A model generated the notes under the pieces. It was not told the origin of the DNA. It did not search any database and saw only the letters and a list, made by a program, of their open reading frames with translations. From Owenia fusiformis (Eukaryota; Annelida; Polychaeta; Sabellida; Oweniidae), in contig CAIIXF020000003.1 of NCBI GenBank assembly GCA_903813345.2, positions 17,806,931 through 17,870,930 on the forward strand: a stretch of DNA of 64,000 nucleotides. Reading direction: 5' to 3'. The position numbers and the translations under genes were made by a program. The first letter of the stretch is position 1, and each line of letters starts with the position of its first letter. Positions 10,301 through 22,300 of the stretch are shown piece by piece.

Positions 10301-13300
10301 TCATCTACATGTTCTCAGAAGTTCAAATCTGACTTTACATTTGACATTTGACCTTCAATGACCTTCTCAATGTCAAAAAAAGTCAAAGAGGTATTTTTTC
10401 AACTTGCTTTAAATTGACCAAATTGTTTTAGGTGGTGACATTTTGTCATGTTAATGCCTTGTCTCCATTGTAAGCCCATCGTAGAGTTCTTGCGATAGCC
10501 ATCATAAAATAAATGTTAGATAACTGCTAACGGTCATAGATAACGAAATAAAACTAACTGATAAATCAAATTGGCCCCCACGTGATTAGTAACGTCATAT
10601 ACAAAATATAGCTTTTTGTTTACTGGTTCCATAGTAATCACAACGTCACGGCAACCACAGGATTGTTGTGTAAACAAATAACAAAACATTTTGGCATTAT
10701 GACGTCATGATCTAATGGACCAAAACGAGCCACGTGGGGACCAGTGAGAGATCACGTGGGGGTTAAATAGTTTTCACACTACTGATGAGAAAACATGTCC
10801 AAATACATCTATCAAAAAATTATATTGATTCCTTTAGGTTAAAAATACCATTTCATATCTGCTTTAAGATAATACTATGGCAGCAAGAATACAATATTGA
10901 ACAAAACAAAATATTGATAGGAAATACTATAATAAACACTGTTTCAAATGATTAAAATCTAGCAGTTTATGACAATTTAGCGATATCATGGAACTGCTCC
11001 ACATACCCCTGACCACCGTAACCATGGCAATCGTAACTTTAACACGTTTAAACTACATGTTATAAAAGTTGGTAGATGTACTGTAATATAGTTCCTCTAC
11101 AATCTGTAGCAATTTCATTACAAAAAACCTAAATCTCTTAAAATTAGAGTGTTTGTATCTTTACTTTCCGGACACCCTGTAGTTAACCACTTTAAAGGAA
11201 TAAGTGATTCCTCCAGGGGTTTTAAAGATACCCATTATGGGTGACCAAACTTAGCTGAAAGCAATGATTTTTCCTATGGGAAAATAACATGGGAAATATT
11301 GTTTTCCACTTTATCTAAAAGGAATCATTTATTCCTTTTAAGGGATTATCTGTGTGTCAAAATGCAACATATTGATGCAAGAAAAATTAAAAAAGCAGGG
11401 ATGGAAGGGGTTGAAAATCAGGAAAACGTTTCAGAAAAAACATGTGGGTGGCTTGTTTGGATCTACCCTGTCTCAAAGTCGAAATTATTTTATCATCTCT
11501 AGAAGTGATTTTCTTGGAGCTAATGCATTCGCCTAACATATGCACCTGTTTAAATCCCCAGGAAATGACCAAAATCAAACATATGACTGTCCAAAATCTG
11601 TTGCACTAACTTCCCTCCTCCTTTTACTCTCCACTCAACAGCGTTTTCACGGTTGGTCATCGAAAGATTTGTCCAGTTGGGGGAGCATGCTATTTTTCAT
11701 AAAAACATTAAACCAGGGTGCTCACTATAGGATTTCAATTGAGCCCAGAGTCCTCTGGCTAATGTTAGAGAGAGGGTCTAGGCACAGTACTTTGCCCCTT
11801 CTGTAAAAATGGAGGAAAATTTCACCCTCTTGGATTCATCCCCAGAGAATTTTTAGATTCTTTTGCAATTACTTGTATTTTTTCAAATTTTTGTTATTTA
11901 CAATTATTCAGGAGAAACACTCTCTCATGCTCCCTATTGAGCCTGACTAATAGAGGACACTCACACTGTCTCACAGTCATATATAGTTTAAATGAGAATA
12001 TTGGGATTGTCCTTCCCTAATCAGACTCCAGTTCATGTTAACAATTAGGCAAAATATAAAGAGAAGATTTTCTCATACTTTTCCAAAGTGATTTCATTTT
12101 CAAGAAACTTTTAATAAAATTATTTTTATTTGTCTGATCTGTAGTTTAAAACTACAACATGATTTGAAATCACAGGGGTCAGGGTAAATTTTGATGCTAT
12201 GAAATTTCGCGATTTTTCAAAATTGCAATTTCGCGGATTTGAGTTGATGACATTTCGCGAATTGCACAAGTTGAATTTTTTTTTCCGATTACCGTGAATC
12301 GATGCGTATCTGGCTATTTTAGCCCGTTCAGAATCCGAATAATGTTTGTATTTCCCACGTTTAGGGCATTTATTTGAATATTCTTGAATGGCTTTTTCAA
12401 CTTCAATTTGTAGGATATCATTGTCATCAACAGTTCTTGCCTTTGTTGGCCTAATAAGCCCATACAAAATGTTAGACATTTTAGGCCTTTTTTGAATTAT
12501 CGCCCAACAACACTAGACGAAACGTTTTACACCGAACGTAACATATCAGAAGTCCCGTTTCAAATCCCGGGGATTTAAAAGACAAATTTTGCGACGATAA
12601 ATGTTCGCGATTTTACTACATTCACGAATAAAGCGAAATTAAATCGCACGCGAACAATACCCGGAGTACAGTATGTAGTTTTTAAGATAACAGATCAAAT
12701 TCTATTATTCTGTGTGGCCAAATTTGGTGACATGTTTTGATTTTGGGTCGCCTAATTTTTTTCAGACTCGGATTTTTGCTAATGGCGACATGATATTTAG
12801 CGCACTGCAGAGTATCACACTCTGAAATGTACCATTTCTTTTTTTTACTTTTCAATGGCACAATATAGTGAAATGATAATATTAACAAATGTTTTCAGTA
12901 TAACTTTGAAGGTTATAATAACATCTATATGTATTGGGTCTTTTTAATTTTTTCTATGAAAATAATGTTTAATTTTTTTGTCAAGCTTGCTGGGGGATCA
13001 GTTTCAATGAAATACAAAACTGCTCCCCCAAGCTGGACAAAGAAATTAAACACTATTTTTCATAGAAAAAATTAAAAAGACCAAATACATCTAGATCTTA
13101 TTAATACCTTCAGAGTTATGCTGAAAACATATGAAAAAATTATCATGTCACTTTATCGTGCCATGAAAAAAGAAATGGTACATTTTAGTGTGGGAGAAGT
13201 GAAAGTTTTCCACAAATGATATACTCATTGCATAGAGTAGTTAATTTTCTTTGGTATAACGAAACATAGGAGTTAAAAAATAACTTGTGAAGTTTTCTTA

Positions 13301-16300
13301 TTAGTGTTTTATGAAAAACAGCATGCTCCCCCAAGCTGGACAAATCTTTATATGACACCCTGTAAGATCAAGTCAAACTGAGGGTGATATACATATGCTT
13401 CATTAGTGCCTGTTCAATCAAATCAATTATATTTTTTTATATCTATTTGTAATAGCTAAAACGTATCCCCAACCACATCTCCAAGAATTGAAGTGCTATT
13501 TACAAATCTGGTGAATGCGTTGTGGATTTCAAAAATGCCGAGCTAAAAACATTCATGTGAAACCTCTCTAAAATGAGTAATCATATCTTCACACCAGTTT
13601 GAATGAATTCATTAAATATGTTACTTCTAGATCTAGGTCAAGCAATTTATTTTTACATTTTTCACTTTTCCAGTGTCTCACTCATGTCAGAATGGATGGA
13701 TATCATATTCTTCACATTGCTACAAAGTTATAGGTGGGGCTACATATAGCCAATCAGAAGCAGAGAATGAATGTCAGAACTTCAATGGACACCTAGTTTC
13801 TATAGCAACAGAGGAGGATGAAGCAGTCATTGTTGGAATAAGGTAAGTGGCATCGACCATCTGAATTATATTATGTCACTCTTGTGAACCTGGGAGTCAG
13901 TATCTGGATCTTCAGATGATGAAGACATTATTCATTTCAGATTTTGGTGAGAACTAACATTCCCCATCCAGACAATGCATTTCAGATTCAAGTGAGAATT
14001 GACATTCTCCATGCAGATAATACATGTCAGATTCTGGTGAGAATTAATATTCTCCATGCAGACAATGCATGTCAGAACCTGATGAGAATAACATTCTCCA
14101 TGCAGACAATACATGTCACATTATTGTGAGAATCAACATTCTCCATGCAGACAATACCTGTCACATTATTGTGAAAATTAACATTCTCCATGCAGACTGT
14201 ACATGTCATATTGTGGAAATAAACATTCTCCATACAGACTGTACATGTCACATTATTGTGAGAATTAACATTCTCCATGCAGACAAAACATGTCACATTA
14301 TTGTTAGAATTAACACTCTCCATGCAGACTTACTAGTCACAGTACATGTCACATTATTGTGAGAATCAACATTCTCCATGCTGACAATACCTGTCACATT
14401 ATTGTGAAAATTATCATTCTCCATGCAGACTGTACATGTCACATCATTGTTAAAATAAACACTCCATGCAGACTGTCCATGTCACATTATTGTGAGAATT
14501 AATAATCTCCATGCAGACTTACTAGTCACAGTACATGTCACATTATTGTGAGAATCAACATTCTCCATGCAGACAATACCTGTCACATTATAGGGAAAAT
14601 TAACATTCTCCATGCAGACTGTACATGTCACATTATTGTGAGAATTAACATTCTCCATGCAGACTTACTAGTCACAGTACATGTCACATTATTGTGAGAA
14701 TTAACACTCTCCATACAGACAAAACATGTCACATTATTGTGAAAAACATTCTCCATGCAGACAATACTAGTCACAGTACATGTCACATTATTATGAGAAT
14801 CAACATTCTCCATACAGGCCGACAAAATGCAAATGAATAATCAAATGTCAACTGAAAATATAATTTTGAGTGATTTATTTATTTATTATTTTCTTTTGAA
14901 CAAATCAATGTTAGTTTAAGCAATCTATTGGAATACCAAACTTTCAGTTCAGATTTACATTTGATGTAACTACATTATATACGGTTTAGTTTTGGTACAA
15001 GATGTGTCTTTAAGTCTATTGAAGGTACCTGTACTACAGTCTGAGTAGCATCAGTGTCTTGTATTGGCCTTACATTCAATGTTTGTGTTGTCTCTAGGTG
15101 TGACAGTCTCTGTTGGTGTGGCATTCCATGTTGCCATTACATTGTTCTTAGCTATAACATTTTCTACACTCTTTTCGGGTGTTACAGTCTCTGGTAGTGT
15201 TACATTGAATGCTGGTGTTACATTGTCTTTGGGTGTCTCTGTTGATGTTTTATTCAATGTTTGGTTGGCATTGTTGTTCGAGTTACAGTCATTGGATTCA
15301 GCATGATATATGGAACTGTTTGCACAGAATTGAATATTGTCCACTTGTTTTTTATGAGCCTCACTTTGAAAATGTCTGGCACCATCGTCACTTTCTGATA
15401 TGTCACTGTCATTGAAAGAATCATCTGAAAAAATAATAGATCTGTTATTAGTTTGTTATTTTTTGACACCAAGTACTGTTTAATTAGCAGCAAAACTAGA
15501 TTAGTCTATGATTAGATTTATCAAATTCAACATATCAAGTTATGTTGATTTTTTTGAATGTCATAAATTTTATTTTCTTATTTTCTTTGTTGATTGAATT
15601 CTGATACATATATCTTTCAATTAGTGATAAAACAACCTTAATTATATTAGAATGTCTCCCCCGTTTACAGAGTTAATTGTAATCATTAAGTATATTATCA
15701 AGAAATCTTATGTTTAAATCAATTGTCATAATCTTGGTACACTTAAATTCAGCAATCAATTTGAGATTCAATATACTGTGGTAGAATACCAAAATCCTAT
15801 CTTATGCAAGTTAATCATGAAAATGCCAATGAATATACAAATGCTGTAATACCCAGAAAGAAACATAAAAACTAAAAATGTATTGAATTTTTCAGATGGA
15901 TCAAGGAATTTACTTTATTCAGTTTACTGTTTATTTCTTGATTTTTTTTGTTCAGTAAGTTCCCGAGAGTAAGTTGAAGAGAATTGGAGAAAAAGCACAG
16001 ACCTTAAAGAGTGTTGTGCTGTTTCACTGAGATTTATATATTGATGCATCTTTTTCATGAAAAATACTGTTTTGGATACTTCTATATTATTTCATTCTTT
16101 TTCTTCTTTGCTTTTCGCTTTCTTTTCTTTTTTCTTTCTGTTTTTCATTCTTTAATGTTGGCCTGTACAGTATAGAAGGAAATTGAAGAACGTTTTTGAA
16201 AAACACCAGTCTTTTATTAATGGTGAATTGCGAAAAGTATTACCTTCCATATGATTGTCATCTTCAATATATGTGTCCCAGTCAATTCCAGTTTCATTTT

Positions 16301-19300
16301 CATCTGGACTGAACCATTGTGGGGATATAGCAGGTAACGAGTAGAGCTCATCATCCTCACCCATTGTCCAGTCTTCATTTAGCATAGGAGTCAAATCTAG
16401 CTTCAGTTCTAGCTTTCGGAATTGCTCTGGTTTTGGAATTGAAATATGTTGATTTTGGTCAACATTGTTGAGATCTTCTTTGGATTCTTCTGTGGGGTCA
16501 TCAAGGTGGTGTAATTCTGAAATTGGTATTGCTAGCACGGATGCTTCATATTGTAGTCCATTGATAAGAGCTGATGCGAGAATAGCAGCAGGACTGTATT
16601 GCCCACTTGTGTCTATGGTCAATGGGGATGAATGTTGATAACCCCGAACATTGTTTCCGTCTTGAAGGTTTGTGTCACTTAAGTGCCTCAGCAAAGACAT
16701 CCTCGATTTATATTTTTCCTGTTTGAGACCTTTAATTCCAAATTGTTTATTATTCCAAAAAGGAATTAATAATGAAAATATAATATTGTTTTGTAATAAT
16801 ATTTTCCTATCCTGTATATCATCTATTTGTTATTAACATAAATATAATTCTGTACTATTTTTTCTATCTTGTAGATCATCTATTTGTTATTAACAAGGTA
16901 TTTCGCTCTTTAAGCTGTTTGCCAAGAACTGATTCAGAAAATCTCAGAGCATTAGTTTTATTCAGTAGATAATTAGCATGAGTTCCCACATGCAATTCAT
17001 GGTCTGACGTGTGTTTATAAAACAATCAACCTGACACAGGAATCACAGGAACTGATCTCATTGTTTTACCTGTAATCTCCATGTCTCTGTTGTTATTATT
17101 TTAGACATGATGTCTCCCTTGTCTTCCTGCTTCCAGGAAATGTGTCCAGTTAATGTTTGTACCTGGAACTTTGTCACAGGATGTTTTAGAATGTTCCAAA
17201 CTTTTGTCAAAAATGTTTGTCATTTTTTTTTAAAATTTTATAAGTTTGCTTCATTTGCGCCTTTTTTTAAGATTTAGTATCAAAAGGGGGTACTTTGTTT
17301 TACAATGTAAATTAAAATTAGATAGAAATATTTCAAATATATTGTTTTAAACTTTAGGATATGATTTAGTGTCAAAAGAAGGTATTTTTTGTTTTTTATT
17401 TTTGTTATAAACTTTGGGATGTGGTTTAGTGTCAAAATGAAATGAAATGATGTTTGTAATATTTGCACCTGAATCAAACTATTTTAAACATTGGATATCA
17501 TTTAGTGTCAAAGGATGACTTTTCTTGTTTGCAACAATTTGTTTCAAACTGGGTGTAACCATGGTAATGGTGTAAATTTCCTCTCAATTTTTTCATTGTG
17601 CCAACACCTTCGAATTAAGCAGTGAAATTACAGATCATATAGTATAATTAAACATCAACAATGACAGTCATAAATCAAAATGATCATAACCATGGAGGAG
17701 TCATACATGATGGATGTCATGCATGGTTTTAAAACACTTTAAAGATTTGGACTTCTCTAATCTCCAGCTTTTTTGTAATTAAGAAATGATTGTGTTCTAG
17801 TAGATTGAAAACATATTCACACTGAATTTGGTGCATTTCAAACTATTGTTCCCAGATTTCCAGAAACAATTTGTTCCCAGATTTTTTAATGTTTACAAAA
17901 TTGTTTTATTCTTTTTTTTGTTTTTGTTGGGATGAATGATGCAATTGCACCCATTGCACTCATTGCAGGCCCATGACCTAGATGTGAAGGTATCATATTA
18001 CCCTGCCAAGTACCCGTGTCAGTGAAATGACAGGTGTTTTTATTTTCCAAACATTGTATCTTTAAAGGTGACTATAATTAACTAAATATCAAGAGATCCT
18101 CAGATACATGTATCTGTTAAAACTTCTACATATTGTTGAACAATATTATTTATTCCAGATGGATAAGTATAGGATTTCCTATGATTTTAAGTGATAAAAA
18201 TTTTATCCACTAGTTGATATCAAATATCTGGACGAGTGAGGGTAGTATTTTGGATATCAAATTCTCCCTATTCCACCGATACCACTTTTTCCACTCATTT
18301 ACAAAATATCATAAATATATTTATATGTACTTGTTATCATACAGATTTGACCTTAACTATAGGATATACTATGATTTGGAGTGATATCATTTTTATCCAC
18401 GGGTTGATATCTATTCTTGAACCTGTGAACATAGCAAACAAACAGTTTTTGTGTAACCAGTGAAAAATACAAAATTATTTAATTTTCACTAAATCATCAA
18501 ATGGGGCATTTTGAACTATGAGAGATCTGACACTGATTCCAATGGTTAATGTATTATTGCTACTTTGCCAATGCCGACAATATTATTTGGAATGTTTTGT
18601 GTAAATGATTTAAAACACCCCTTATCTATCTTGTAAAAATAAATGGATGGATAAAAATCATAACGGCAACGGCAACGCTGATAAATCATAAGATACTGTA
18701 CTCCAGATAATTTTTGCGCGTGACTATATTTCGTGCTTTCACAAGGTTTTTCAAGGTTCACGAAATATAATAGCTACAATGATTCGAAAAGTTCTAATTC
18801 ATGAAATATAATAGCGTCAAATATTAATTATCCCACCGAACGAAGTTTGAGGGGGATATAGAAAAGCCGTTCGTCCGTCCGTTCGTGTGTCCGGGCAATA
18901 ACTCAAATACCAGTTGACGGATTTCATTCAAATTTTATAGGCTTATGCCTTATATGTGTAGGACCTCTGCTTGAGAAGGAATTTTCAATATGGCCACTAA
19001 ATTTAAAATGGCGGCCATTTTTCGGAAAAAATATAATCTTTCATAACTCAAATACTACTGGATGGATTTGGTTCAAATTTTATATGCTGTTTCCCAGGTA
19101 CAAAGGAGCCTTGCTGAAGAAGACATTTTCAAGATGGCCACCATATTTCAAAATGGTGGCCATTTTTTCGTAAAAAAACGTTATCTTTGATAACTGAAAT
19201 ACCATTGAATGGATTTGTTTCAAATTTTACATGCTGATGCATAGGGACATAGGAGCTCTATTTGAGAAGGGATTTTCAAGATGGCAGCTAAATTTCAAAA

Positions 19301-22300
19301 TGGCTGACATTTTTCATAAAAGACACAACCTTGATAACTCAAATACCAGGTGATCGATTTGGTTCAAATTCTATATGCTGATGCCTAGAGACAAAGAGGT
19401 TCTGCTCAAGAAGACATTTTCAAGATGAAAAGAAGAAATCTAAAGATGACAGTTGAATTTCAAAATGGCAACCATGTTTCATAAAAACACAATCTTTGAT
19501 AATTCAAATACCAGTGGATGGATTTGGGTCAAATTTTATATGGGCGGCATTTATCAAAACATGTTTTGTTTGGTGGGATTTGCTACTCCGTGGAGTTGCT
19601 GTTTTTCTAGTTGGAGTACAGTATCTCTTTTTCTTTCATATATCCAAACAAAATATATTTCTTCTATTTTCAGTGTATTGAATGGCCTGAACAAATTCTG
19701 GTTGGGTCTAACATTTGACGTTCAGGGCACAAGCACATGGACAGATGCATCAGCTGTTAATTATACCAATTTTGACCCAAGTGACCAGTCTTGTCCAGGC
19801 TGCAACTGTGTTATATTAGATGGTTCACATGCTACTGGTTGGATCTGGTCAAAAACCGAATGTACTGAGACATTTAAGGCCATTTGTATGAAAATTGAGG
19901 GGAACAGCACTCTTGGAATCCAGAATCAAACCATTTGGATCAGTGAAACAGGTTTCTATTTATTATAGTTAACTGATTATTATTGAGGAATAAAGACCGA
20001 GATTCTATGATTTATGACGCAATATATGACCAAACATTTTATTCGTTCATCGTTATTAATTGTCTTTGGCAATGGCTAGAATAAAATTTGAGATCATATA
20101 TTTGCCATAGCTCATAGAATCGAGGTCTTTGTTACGATCCTAATATGATAAAGAAACCAGAAAAATTAAGTGGTCATATACTCCAATATACACCAGTGAA
20201 TCTATTCTTCTAGTTATTTTGATTTTACATATCATATTAGAATCATCCAGATATAAAGTGCACTCTGCAAAGTATGTATTTATCCCATCGAACGAAGTTC
20301 AGAGGGATATAGGGAACGCCTCTGTCCATACATCATCTGATAATCTACCTTCATCGTGAAGATATCCAAATGTTAGCCTGAATTTATCTATGTGTAAAGA
20401 CTACATGCTTCTGTTGCTCTGCAACAACAGATGTGTAATTGAGTGATTTTGTTCATATTTGATTTATGAATACTTATAGCAACCATTTTGAAAATGGTGG
20501 CCAATTTTATGTGTGTTAATTCACGATTTTTGCTATACGCTTCGTTTGTAAAAATGCCAGCCATGGCTGTTTGATGGGATTTGCTACGCATGCTTTGGTG
20601 TTGCTGTTGTCTCTTCCAATGAACAAAATTTAGGATTATGTTGTGGAGTTTCAAGAATTTGTCTGTTGCTTATTGAACCTGTTACTGAACCCCTAGTACT
20701 ATAGATGTATGAAATTGTTAAAGCATTTAAGCTCAGGTCTCAATGAATTGTAGATGATTTGAACAGGGGCGTAGCCAGCTTTGAGTCAGGGGGTGTGATC
20801 GCCAAAAAAGTTTTGGTTTTCAGTCAAGGGGGCGGTGCAATTGTGGCATAAACAAGCCAAAAAATTAAGATTTACCTTGAGTTTTAAAAAAATTGATGCA
20901 ACTTCCTTTAAAATTGAGCTAGAAGCTTCAAATAAAAAGCATTTTAAAGCTCTTCTATCTCATGGTTATATTTTATCGGTTATGGGGGGTGAGGGGTGCA
21001 CCCATCACACCCCCTGGCTACGCCTATGAACAATATAGTCTTTTATCGAGACTTTGAATAAGGGTGGCAGTTGTTATTGTAGTATATTGTGAGGTAACAT
21101 TTAACCATGTTTAAATGCATAAGAAACAATAGAATAAACTAACATATACATTTATCAGTTGGTGTGTACCTACTTAAGCGTGACAGTTGAACGCACAGGG
21201 TAAGGTACAACATGAGGATGATGTGATTTGAGCAAACTGATATTTCATCACCCTTGTGTTGTACCTTACCCTGTGCGTTCAACTGTCACGCTTAATTTGG
21301 TACACACTCTGTGTTTACATGTATATGTGAACTTCTGTGTGTTGTTAACTTGTTCTAACCATCCGTCTGTCCGGAGGATAACTCAAATACTATTGAACGG
21401 ATTTCTTCATATCTTTTGGAAAGGTATATCGGTAAATAGTTTTAAGCAAAATAAGATTTTGATCTCTTCAAAGTATGGCTATATAATTATACTCAAATTG
21501 AAGGAATTTAAAGGCAGATTTCAAATATGGCATTGGTTTTTTTGATTTGTGCCTCAAATATTGTATTGTCTTTATGACGTCTTTTAATATTTACCCATAA
21601 TTTAATTAAGTGTACAGCAGATGGTGAATATTACATTGTGACATACATGTATACAGATTCGTGAATATAGTGTTCGTTTGGATATGCTACTCCGTGGAGT
21701 TGCCGATTTCTAGTTTCAAATAATATTATAGCAGTCTTTTAACAGAGTTATCTTTGTACACCAATCCCAAGGTTCTAATACATGATTAAAAAAGTGGAAG
21801 TAATAGATTTATGGATCTGGTTGCCTCATAGAGTGCTAGTTTTGAACTATAGTACTTATGAGACCACTAACTGCTTTCTTTATTAAGTTCAACCATGGGC
21901 ATTCAAGAAAGCCCATGGTTCAATTAACACGGTGTATAACCCAAACGCTCCTACATGCACGACGGAGCGTTTCATTACTGAAATTAAACAAAGAAACGCT
22001 CCGGAGTAGGAAAACTGGCTGGCGGGAATGATGAGCCGTCTGACGATTTCCCCAATAATGGGAATAAGAGGTATGAGTTACATATTTCGAGTATACCATT
22101 CGATGGGTGTGATATTCATGTTGTACGTGGCTGGCTGTTGACGTTTGAAGCAATTAGGAAGAGCTATACGAAGCAGTATAGTTATCAAAATTCAAAAACG
22201 TATTTATCATTCTACCGGTCAAAACCCCTTTTGTCGATACATGTGATTAGTTGAGCCAAGATTAGAGCACCAACGTATATTTTAGTCAATTTCGAATGCT

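Larger units (their letters stand above)
7640..11630. repeat. Large nested inverted repeat (imperfect palindrome) with mariner-type inner ends
   Basis: The outer arm at about 7640-7917 reads as the reverse complement of about 11347-11630. The inner arms, 7918-8125 and 10975-11181, also match inversely. The inner element begins CAGGATGTCCGGAAAGTAAAG (left) and ends CTTTACTTTCCGGACACCCTG (right), each flanked by TA, as in Tc1/mariner-type elements. The spacer holds the long TGTCACCACC-family element at 8722-10465. The right side additionally carries a small MITE at about 11189-11345. Short ORFs here are by-products of the arms. Confidence 0.75.

Noticed and set aside
13932-14825. Long ORFs on both strands (HADNTCHIIVRINI-type repeats) and CRISPR-like spacing
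   Set aside because: They arise from a 45-bp minisatellite whose unit is a multiple of three. There are no unique spacers, and the context is a eukaryotic intron.
19453-19673. 5' extension of the lectin ORF
   Set aside because: The coding frame before 19674 runs through the Helitron end; a proper acceptor at 19673 and the phase with 13842 define the exon start.
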